From Isotricha intestinalis (taxonomy: Eukaryota > Ciliophora > Litostomatea > Vestibuliferida > Isotrichidae): a DNA stretch of 29,918 bases. Below the pieces are notes generated by a model. The model did not search any database and was not told where the DNA came from. It was given only the letters and a program-made list of their open reading frames with translations. Every line of letters begins with the position of its first letter. The first letter of the stretch is position 1. Position numbers and translations under genes: made by a program. This document shows, in pieces, positions 18,607-27,300 of this stretch. The stretch spans positions 1-29,918 of the forward strand of contig JAJJLU010000579.1 of the NCBI GenBank assembly GCA_023807065.1. Reading direction: 5' to 3'.

Positions 18607-19349
18607 TAATTATTTGTTTTTTAATATGAAAATGAATTTAAAAAAATAAATAAAAAGATTTATTAAAATAAATTATTTATTATTATCATTAAAAAATAAA
18701 TCATAAATATATTTTTTTATACTATACAACTTCATTTTTGTTTATGTTTGGAAAATTCATTTGGAAAGAATTTTTACTATAAGTTGGAATAATCAATATA
18801 TTTCTGAATTTTTTACTTAAATAATTTTAATTTATAATTATTAAAAATTGCTTTTATTTTTGGAATTTCATGATTAAAAAAATTATATTTATTTCACTGG
18901 TTTATTATAAGTTAAAGGGCAATTTTATTATTGAAAATTCTTCCTTTTTATATTAAAAATTATTTTTTGCTAATATTTTAATTAAATGAATATAATTGAT
19001 GCACTTTTTCCAAGATAAGTTTTTTGAAACTCTTTAATACTTTTAATTTTATTAAAATAAAATTAGAAAAAAATTGAAAAATATTAAATAAATATACATA
19101 TAAATTAATTAATTCTAAAAATAAAAGTATCAAATTAAAACAAATATAGTAAATTAAATAAGAGATATATATTGTTTTTTTAGAAAGTATTTATTTTTTG
19201 TTACAATTAATAACATTTAGATTTTTTTATTTCAACTCTCTCTGAATAAATAAGGTATTTTTCTTAATTTTTTTTTGATAAAAATATTTTAATTATTTTT
19301 TATATTCATATTGTAATTGAATTATTTATTTTTTTTCTTTATTTTAAAA
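18607..19349. promoter_or_regulatory. strand-switch region between divergent genes
   Basis: A 743-base AT-rich gap between the start codons of the second PAS gene (-) and the 7-TM gene (+). It separates the mostly leftward half of the window from the rightward half, so it must contain at least two promoters. Stop codons are frequent in every frame I read, and I see no coding relic, tRNA or long repeat. There is a somewhat less AT-biased stretch around 18720-18790 and 18890-19030, but no recognised motif. Confidence 0.5.
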
Positions 19350-21815
19350 ATGAAATATTATTTTAATGACACAATGATTTTAGTAAATACATTTGTTCAG
19401 ATTATTTTCTCTTTCATTTACATAATATTATTCTTTGCTGTTTTATATCATATAATAAGAAATTTATGTAAAAAAGGATTTACAATTCATTGGATTGAAT
19501 ATTTAATTAATATTTCCTTAATTATTTCTTTCATAATTATATATATAATGTATCAAATGAGAATTTTAAAAGTTAAAAAAATTGAAAAATGTTTAGATAA
19601 TAATTTTTGTCAGTATTTAAATATTCATATATTTATTATGGATAAAATATTTTTATCAAATATTATTTTGAATTTAACTCATAGTATTGGATTATGTAGA
19701 ACTATTAATAAATTAATTTCTATTAAAGCAACAGGACAATCTTCTTTTGTAAATGAATTAAAAAAAGTTGGAATTAAAAAAACAACAAAGAAAAAAACAC
19801 ATATTATTGAATTATTTTTAATTGATTTAATAATGTCTTTATATTTTTATATAATGATAAAATCAGTTAACAATAAACAAGTTAATATGTTTAATTTAGT
19901 AAAATCATTCTTTATCATTTTACAAATTTTTATAATACTTTCTGATTCTTTTATGATTTATATTCTTAAATTTTATAAAAAAAAAATATTAGAAAATAAT
20001 TATTACAATCAAAATTTAGTTCTTTTAGCAATATATAATATAAGTTCTTCTAAAATTGTATTTTATTCTGATTTTTTAACTTTTAAATCAATAAATGATT
20101 TATGTTTAGTAATGGGTTCATTATTTTTTATAATGTTAGAAAGTATAACAATAAGTAATATAATTATAATATTAATAATATGGGTTTTTTACTTATTTTT
20201 CGGAGGATTATTATTATTATATGTTGATAAATCAAATAGAATTAAAATTAATTATTATATAGGAAGAATTTTTTTATTAAAATTTCTGAATTTAGATTTT
20301 GGAGAAAAAGAAAAATCAAAATTATTTGATGAATATTTATTAGATTTAAATCCTAATGAAACTTTATTAGTTGATGATTTAGATATATATGATAATGATG
20401 AAGCAATTCCTTTAGAACTTGAATTAGGAAGTAAAAATAAAATATTAAATGGTTATCAATCAATTAATTTTTATCTTATTTTTAAATTAATTTATCAATA
20501 TTATAAAAATAATGAAAATACTTATAAACAAATTGATAATTGTTATGAAAATCAAACAGATAAAAAAAATATAGAAAAAAATTTAGAAAATTTAATTTCT
20601 GAAATTCAATTTAATTTTAATTTCTCATATAATTTAATATTAACAAGTGTTGATGATAAACAATTTTATGATGAATTTGATTTATTATATAAAAAGAGAA
20701 AAACTTCAATTGAATTTTATAATTTAAGTAATGGAACTGATTTTAATGAAAAAGAAGATTTAAAATTATTAGATAATGATAATGTAAATAATGAAAAAGA
20801 AGAATTTAAAATTGAATCTCTTTTATCAAATAATTTAATTCAATTATATCCTTATTATAAAATAAAAATATTAGATATAATAGATTCTTTTTCTCCAAGT
20901 ATGAATCAATTTTCAACAGAACAATTTAGAGATTCTAAAATATCTAATTATTATATGAATACTTATTATACTTATGATAATTTTCTCTATTTTGAAATTT
21001 ATGATTATAATTATCACCATTTTATTTCTAATGATAAATTAAAATATTTTGGTAAAGAATATTTAAAGTATATTAAGGAAATTTCAGAAAAAGATAAACA
21101 AACTTTTATTCCATTTATAATTAATATTTTTAGAATAAGATATTATGATTATGATAAAATAATTATATTATATAAAAATCCAATTTCTTTTTTACCACTA
21201 ATTTCTTCTAAATTAAATATTCAAATTACTTTAAGTGAAAATAAAGAAAAAGACAGAGTATCACTTCCAATTGAAGAAAAATCAAATGAAAAAAATTCAA
21301 ATTCATTTAATGAAAATCAAAATATAATTCAATTAAATGAATATAATGTAAATTTAATAATTGAAATTATAAAAAATGATTCAAATTTTATAAGAAAATT
21401 AAATTTTGATATTTTTCCAAAATTAAATTTATTTATAATGACAGATATTTCATCTTTAAAAGAAAATGATATTTCTACAATAACTGAAGTTTTTGAAAGA
21501 ATTGAAGATTCTATTTTAGAAATTGAAGGAGAAAAAAGAAAAAGATCTAATAGTATTATAAATAAAATTAATTCTAATATTAAAGAATATGGTTCTATAC
21601 TAATATCCAATATTGAATTATTTGGTTTATGTTCTTCTAAAAATAGACAACATGGCTTTAAAATTTATTTTGAAGAATTTTTTAGAATGAGTTTAAATCC
21701 TAATTTAAAAGATATTATTAAAGGAGATATTGATAATAATATAGTTTATTTAAATTATTTAATTGAACAATTATCAGGGAAATTTAATTCTGATATTGAT
21801 ATAAAAAATATTTAA
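19350..21815 (+). CDS. seven-TM protein fused to a degenerate PIPK-like domain
   Basis: 821 residues. Seven hydrophobic helices lie in about 9-293 (starting MILVNTFVQIIFSFIYII and ending IWVFYLFFGGLLLLYV), giving a GPCR-like N-terminal half. The C-terminal half follows the order of a phosphatidylinositol phosphate kinase fold. TFIPFIINIFRIRYYDYDKI (from about 584) matches the 'LLPxxxGxYRI' strand and the following 'VVMRN' position (IILYKNPIS). FIRKLNFDIFPKLNLFIMTD (about 680-700) matches 'FLxxLxIxDYSLLVGI'. A final helix (YLNYLIEQLSG) resembles 'YxxRFxxFI'. The Gly-rich loop, the ATP-binding Lys, the DLKGS motif and the Asp of DYSLL are not recognisable, so it may be a pseudokinase. GPCR-PIPK fusions are known in Dictyostelium (RpkA), oomycetes and ciliates. 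The real start is the ATG at 19350; an earlier in-frame TTG is unlikely. Stop is TAA. Confidence 0.72.
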   Translation: MKYYFNDTMILVNTFVQIIFSFIYIILFFAVLYHIIRNLCKKGFTIHWIEYLINISLIISFIIIYIMYQMRILKVKKIEKCLDNNFCQYLNIHIFIMDKIFLSNIILNLTHSIGLCRTINKLISIKATGQSSFVNELKKVGIKKTTKKKTHIIELFLIDLIMSLYFYIMIKSVNNKQVNMFNLVKSFFIILQIFIILSDSFMIYILKFYKKKILENNYYNQNLVLLAIYNISSSKIVFYSDFLTFKSINDLCLVMGSLFFIMLESITISNIIIILIIWVFYLFFGGLLLLYVDKSNRIKINYYIGRIFLLKFLNLDFGEKEKSKLFDEYLLDLNPNETLLVDDLDIYDNDEAIPLELELGSKNKILNGYQSINFYLIFKLIYQYYKNNENTYKQIDNCYENQTDKKNIEKNLENLISEIQFNFNFSYNLILTSVDDKQFYDEFDLLYKKRKTSIEFYNLSNGTDFNEKEDLKLLDNDNVNNEKEEFKIESLLSNNLIQLYPYYKIKILDIIDSFSPSMNQFSTEQFRDSKISNYYMNTYYTYDNFLYFEIYDYNYHHFISNDKLKYFGKEYLKYIKEISEKDKQTFIPFIINIFRIRYYDYDKIIILYKNPISFLPLISSKLNIQITLSENKEKDRVSLPIEEKSNEKNSNSFNENQNIIQLNEYNVNLIIEIIKNDSNFIRKLNFDIFPKLNLFIMTDISSLKENDISTITEVFERIEDSILEIEGEKRKRSNSIINKINSNIKEYGSILISNIELFGLCSSKNRQHGFKIYFEEFFRMSLNPNLKDIIKGDIDNNIVYLNYLIEQLSGKFNSDIDIKNI

Positions 21816-22151
21816 AAAAATATTTCTTTTTTTTCCTTATGTAATAATAGAATCTATTTTTATCAAATTATAATTTTTAAAAGGTGATATAAAATAAAAA
21901 ATAAAATTAAATTATTTTCTTAATTATATGAAGAAATTAAAATATTTAATATTTTGAAAAAATAAACAAAGCAAATGATATAATTTTAAGTTAATCTTAA
22001 TTTTATAATATAATAATCAAAATATTATTAAACTTTATAAAATTATACAAAAGGAAATTTATATAATTTATTTAATCAATTATTAATAAATTGAAATTTA
22101 TAAATTTTATTTTTATTTTATTGATTTTTTTTTTTTTCTAATAAATAAATT
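21816..22151. other. 336-base intergenic spacer
   Basis: AT-rich spacer between two rightward genes, with a T tract just before the next ATG. It should hold the 3' end of the 7-TM gene and the promoter of the coiled-coil gene. I see no ORF, repeat or RNA gene in it. Confidence 0.5.
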
Positions 22152-23327
22152 ATGGACTTAAATAATAATAATGAAAATTTAGTTGAAAATCTTGAAAATA
22201 AAATTTCAGATTATAAAAAAATAAACAATGAACAAATAGAAAAAATAAATGATTTAGAAAAAATAATTTTTGAAATGAATAAAAAATTAGAAACATTAGA
22301 TTCAATTATTAATGAAAATTCTAATTTAAATAATGAAATAAATAAACAAAATGAAATAATTCAACAGAAAAATAAAATAATATTAGAATATCAAGAATTA
22401 GCAAAAATATCAAAAGTTAAATTTGAGGATTATATGAATAATAATAATGAAAATAAAAATGAATTGGAAAAAATAAATAAGAAATATTTAGATATAAAAA
22501 ATAAATATAATCCTTTAATTGAAAAATTACATGATTTAGAAAAAAATTATAATAATAATAAAAATGAATTAAGTGAATATCAAAAAAATTCAGAAAAAGA
22601 AATTTCTTCTTTATCAAATAAATTAAATGATATTAATATAAAATATTTGAATTTACAAGAAGAAAATAATAAATTAAAAAAAGATAATGAGCAATATAAA
22701 ATAAAAATAAAAGAATTAAATAATCAAATATTAACAATATGTAAAATTAAAGAAGAATTAGAAAATATAAAAAAAGATTTTTTAAATTTAGAAAAAGAAA
22801 CAATAGACAAAAATATTAAAATAGAAATATATGAAAAAGAAAATGAAGAATTAAAAAATAATTTAAATAATATAGAAAATGAAAATAGAAATAATGAAAA
22901 TTTTATAAAAGAATTAGAATTAAAAATTGATGAATTAAATAAAATTAATGGAAAATATGATAATGCTTATCAAGGAATAAATCAGGAATTAAATAATTTA
23001 AAAATTGAATATGATAAATTATTAAATGAAATAAATTTAAAAAATTCAGAAATTGAAAAAATTAAAAAAGAATATAATAAACAATATTATTTATTAAAAA
23101 ATGAAAATTTTTCACTTAAAAAAAAAGAAAAAATGTGTCAAGATGCTTTTTCTAAATTAAAAAGTTTTTATAAAAAAAATAATTTTAATCTTGAATATTC
23201 TAATTCTAATAAGCATGCACAAACTAAAGGAAGTGAAAATAATTTAAAATATAATGATGAATCAATGATTGTTTCATATCGTTTGATTGAAAATTTAAAA
23301 AATTCATTAGATAAAGTTAATATTTAA
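22152..23327 (+). CDS. long coiled-coil protein of unknown function
   Basis: 391 residues, rich in Glu, Asn, Lys and Leu/Ile, with heptad spacing from about residue 8 to 335 (for example LENKISDYKKINNEQIEKIN and LNNLKIEYDKLLNEINLKN). It should form an extended coiled coil like those of structural, basal body or tethering proteins, but low complexity makes family assignment unsafe. The last 55 residues lose the heptads and look more folded or linear (KLKSFYKKNNF, then DESMIVSYRLIENLKNSLDKV). There is no signal peptide or membrane segment. ATG at 22152 preceded by A/T-rich sequence; stop is TAA. Confidence 0.75.
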   Translation: MDLNNNNENLVENLENKISDYKKINNEQIEKINDLEKIIFEMNKKLETLDSIINENSNLNNEINKQNEIIQQKNKIILEYQELAKISKVKFEDYMNNNNENKNELEKINKKYLDIKNKYNPLIEKLHDLEKNYNNNKNELSEYQKNSEKEISSLSNKLNDINIKYLNLQEENNKLKKDNEQYKIKIKELNNQILTICKIKEELENIKKDFLNLEKETIDKNIKIEIYEKENEELKNNLNNIENENRNNENFIKELELKIDELNKINGKYDNAYQGINQELNNLKIEYDKLLNEINLKNSEIEKIKKEYNKQYYLLKNENFSLKKKEKMCQDAFSKLKSFYKKNNFNLEYSNSNKHAQTKGSENNLKYNDESMIVSYRLIENLKNSLDKVNI

Positions 23328-23510
23328 TTTTCATATACTTTTTTCTTTTATTTATTAATTCTAATTTTAATTTAATAAATATTTATTTTTTTTGGGAATA
23401 CCTTCTTTTTATTTTTGTTATATTGTTTTCTAGAAAATTTATTGTAATTTTTATTCTCTATTTTCTTTTCAATAATTGAATTTCTAAAAAGATTTTGAAA
23501 GATAAGAATC

Positions 23511-23544
23511 ACTATTTTTGTAGAATAACTATTTTTGTAGTTTT
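23511..23544. repeat. short direct repeat, two copies
   Basis: The 13-mer ACTATTTTTGTAG occurs at 23511-23523 and again at 23528-23540, a 17-base period. It is more complex than the surrounding A/T runs. Function unknown; it could be a paired binding site or chance slippage. Confidence 0.6.
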
Positions 23545-23767
23545 TTTAAAATAAATATGCTCTTTTTTTATCTTTATATTTATTGTTAAAAAAAAAATAA
23601 ATTATATAAATATTCTAAATATTGATTATTTCAAATGATATTGTTCAAATTTTATATTTCAAATATTTGAAGCAAAAAATAAAAAATTCTCATGTAATAT
23701 GAATTTAATTCAATGGGAAAATGAAATATTATTTTTCAATTTTTTTAGAATCGGAAGAATGATCAAT

Positions 23768-23820
23768 TTTTTTAATTTAATTAATTATTAAATTAAAAAA
23801 GATATATTTTAAAAATATCT
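23768..23820. repeat. two adjacent AT-rich inverted repeats
   Basis: First hairpin: arms 23768-23780 and 23788-23800, 13 of 13 bases complementary, with a 7-base loop TTAATTA. Immediately after it, 23800-23820 forms a near-perfect palindrome starting AGATAT and ending ATATCT. In such AT-rich DNA short palindromes are common by chance, but a 13-base perfect arm next to a second one is longer than most here. Confidence 0.5.
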
Positions 23821-24017
23821 AAATAAAAAATACATTTATTTTATTACATTCTTATGATTATATCTGTCTGTATAAATATCAAAAACCATTAATTTATAAA
23901 ACAATACAAATATCATAATTAAAAACATCAAAATAGTTTCATTTTAAATAATTAATTTAAAAAAAATTTAAATTTTTTTTAGATTCTCAAAGGTAAAAAA
24001 AATGATAGAAATAAAAA

Positions 24018-24191
24018 ATGAAAAAAGAACATCAAAATCGAAGCCAAAAAGATGAAAATCTGATCAGAAATCTAAATGAATCCTTTAAGAAACTTAAAAA
24101 CACTTTAAACACTTTCATTTCCCAAATTTCTATAAAAAACGGAAATAAAAACATTAAAAACAGATTTTCTAGAAACCCTAAAAAAGCTTGA
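24018..24191 (+). CDS. possible 57-residue small protein
   Basis: An ATG in an A-rich context opens 57 codons to a TGA: MKKEHQNRSQKDENLIRNLN at the start, a helix-like stretch with LNESFKKLKNTLNTFISQIS, and a basic end RFSRNPKKA. Codon choice differs from the neighbours: AAC, ATC, CTG and TTC appear, whereas the large genes use AAT, ATT, TTA and TTT almost only. That argues against random AT sequence but not for a known gene. It lies about 200 bases before the next gene on the same strand, so it could also be a leader or upstream ORF, or a relic. No family recognised. Confidence 0.3.
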   Translation: MKKEHQNRSQKDENLIRNLNESFKKLKNTLNTFISQISIKNGNKNIKNRFSRNPKKA

Positions 24192-24394
24192 AAGAAATCC
24201 AACAACAAAACTTCAAAAAAAAAAAAATATATAATATATAAAATATAAAAAATTTCTAAATTAATATAAAAAACTATATAATATATTAATAAAAAATAAA
24301 AAAACCTCCTTAGAAAAAAATAAAAAAAAATCCTATATAAGATATAAAATAAAAAATTATATAATAATTAAACTAATTTCATCAAATAAAAAAG

Positions 24395-27300
24395 ATGAAT
24401 AGAAATATATCAAAATTAAATCCTCAATCTCGGTTTGGTTCATACCAATCACCGAAAAATGACTCTGAAAAAGAGAATAAGAATAAAAAATCTCAGTTTG
24501 AAAAAGAACTGAAAGAAGAAAATTTATCACCTCAAAGATTACTTCGTGGAATAAAGAAAATTCGTAACAAAGGAATTTTATCGTTGGGAGAACATGGAAA
24601 TACAAATGTTGTAATCGATACAGATTCTGAACTTTCATACGAAGAAAAAAAACCTTCTGAAGTAAAATTGAAGAAAGGAACTACAAAATTACTTGTAAGT
24701 AAAATGGAACAAAGTCAATTAGATTCTACAAAAAAAAATTTGGCTAATATAAAAAGCCAAAGAAGAGATCGTTTAAGTAATTATATTGTTAAGCCTGAAG
24801 ATAAATATTATACTTCTCCTATGAACATTACTGGAAGAAGCAGTGGAAATAGTTCTTTAAATAAAGATTATAATATTAAAATTCCAGGAAGTCTTTCTAG
24901 AAGCAAAAAAAGAAAAGATTTAGCTATTACTTCAAATAAATTAAGTTATTATGGAAATGAACAAGAAAATGAAGAATCAAGTGAACAAGGTTTACTTAAT
25001 CCTATAAGAGAAAGAAATATTAGACAGAGAAGAAATGAACAACAAGGAAATTTAGAAATATTTGTTTCTCCAGATGTGAAAATAACAACAAATATACAAA
25101 CACCAAATATAAGTTATATTAATTCACCTTCATATAATTATTATACAAATAATCCAAATTATAGAAACTTAAATGTTCAAGGAACTCCAATATATGAAAA
25201 GAATAAATATTATTATGGTTCTAGTGAAAATCAACAAGGAACAACTGGTGGAAATTTACCTTCAACAGGATCAAATAATCCAATGATAACAAATAATTTT
25301 CTTTATACTGTTTCATCAATTATGGATAATGAAGGTACTCCTCTTTCTACTTATAAACCTATTAATTATAGTATTTCTCCTAAATCTCCTACTGGTGGAA
25401 AAGTTGATTTAGGTTTAAATCCTTATCAAGAAGATTTAAGAAAAAAATATTATGCAATTTATAAAGATAAATTACCACAAATTATTTTAATCCAAAGAGC
25501 TTATAAAGATCATTTAGATTTAATCAATTATAAATTAGAAAAAATTCAATCTCTTTGGAGAGGTTATTGGCTTAGAAAAGTTATTTATGTTAGACTTCTT
25601 ATGTTTTATAAAGGACAATGTCTTATTGATCATCTTTTAAATTTTTATTCTATGATTGCTAAAAGACATTTTAAACATTTTTGCTACAAAATTTCTTTCA
25701 GGAAAAGAAAAGGAGTTTCTTATAAATTTTTAAGTGATCAAATGGACTTAATCGGAAAAATGAAAATGCTAAATTTAAGCGGAAGCCCTAATAAAAGATA
25801 TGTTTTTGAAAAAAATTCTTTAAAAATTCAAAAAGGTTCTTCTTTTAATGTTGAAGGCTACGTTGAAAAATATTCTAGAAAAGTCAGAAGTAGGGTTACT
25901 AAAGAAATTGAAGAAAGTGAAAAAAAATTCGAAAAATTATATTATGATTTATTAAAGAAATATGAAGAAATTAAAAATATGACTCATTCATTTGATAAGA
26001 AAATGATGAAAATGGTGAAAAAGAATATTGTATTTCAAATATTAGGTGAAGAAGATGATAAGAGTAAATATATGAAACAAGCTTTTTATTTAAAAGAATC
26101 AAAAATAAATAAATATAGAAGAAAAGAAGAAGAAGAAGAATTAAATGAAGGAGAAATTTTAATATCGGAAGATAAACAAAGTGAAATCCAGGAAGATATT
26201 CCAAAAAGAGGAAAAAGATATATTGAAGAATATAAAAAAGGAAGAAAAAGTAGATTTGGTAAAGAAGATGATGATAATCTAAGTATTAAAACAAAAGAAT
26301 CTAAATTATCTATTCAAAAGAAATTATTTGATAATATTCAAATGGATTTTTCTTTTAAAAATATTAATATTATGACAAAGAAAAAGAAAGGATTAAATGT
26401 TATTAAAAAACAAGATAAATTTACTATTAAAAGCAAAATGAAATCACAGTCAGTGACAACATCAAAAAGAGGAAGAATTCAAATAAGAAGTGAAAGTAAA
26501 TTTACAATTCAAGGAAAGGAAACTGACAATAGAAGATCGTCTAGAGTTTCTTCTTTAAGAAGAGGAAAAATTCAAATTAGAAATGAAAGTAAATTCACTA
26601 TTAAAGGAAAGGAAAAAAGTATTTCTTTAGTAAGTAAAAAAACAAGAATTGTTCCTAGAAGTGTTAGTTCTTTGACTATTACAGGAAAAGATAGAAAAAT
26701 TTCTAGTTTAAGAGTTAAGAAAGGAAGAATAATTCCTAGAAATGTTGTCTCTTTAAGTATTATTGGAAAAGAAGTTAAAACTGGTAGTTTAAGAAAGAAA
26801 AGAATTGTTCCAAGAAGTGTTAGTAGTCTTACTATTACCGGAAAAGAAATTAAAAAAAATATTATTACTCCAAAGAGAGTCAAAAATGTTATCAGAAGTG
26901 TTAGTACTTTAACTATTCAAGGTAAAGAAGTAGAAAAAATTTCAACTCCAAAAAGAAAGAGAATTGTACCAAGAAGTATTAGTTCATTAACTATTGAAGG
27001 GATAGAACGTAAACCTACTTTTAGAAAGGGGAAAATAATACCAAAATTAGTAAATATAATAACTATACAAGGTAAAGAAATAGAAAAGGTATTGACACCT
27101 AAAAAGAGAATAGTACCAAGAAGTGTAAGTACATTAACTATAGAAGGAACAGAAAGAAAACCATCATTTTCAACAAAAAGAGGAAGAATAATACCAAAAT
27201 TAGTAAATACTATAACTCTCCAAGGAAAAGAAGTAGAAAAGGTATTGACACCTAAAAAGAGAATAGTACCAAGAAATATTGGTTCATTAACTATTGAAGG

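Larger units (their letters stand above)
23328..24394. other. 1.07 kb gene-poor region upstream of the giant repeat protein
   Basis: Contains a 17-base-period direct repeat (23511-23544), two adjacent inverted repeats (23768-23820) and a 57-codon ORF (24018-24191), each annotated separately. From about 24000 onward the base composition becomes less AT-biased than in the other spacers; C is used more often. It must contain the promoter of the gene at 24395. No RNA gene was recognised. Confidence 0.5.

Noticed and set aside
19317..19349. 11-residue extension of the 7-TM protein
   Set aside because: It opens with TTG and is Phe-rich translated T tract; ATG at 19350 lies in an A-rich context directly before the coding region.
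18607..19349. tRNA or small RNA gene in the strand-switch gap
   Set aside because: No T-loop-like GGTTCGAATCC box or cloverleaf-like pairing was found by eye.
24357..24638. Antisense ORF across the start of the giant gene
   Set aside because: It overlaps the ATG region of a continuous + strand frame and shows no known motif.
26572..26883. Antisense hydrophobic ORF within the basic repeat
   Set aside because: It is a shadow of the + strand repeats with the same period and no start context.
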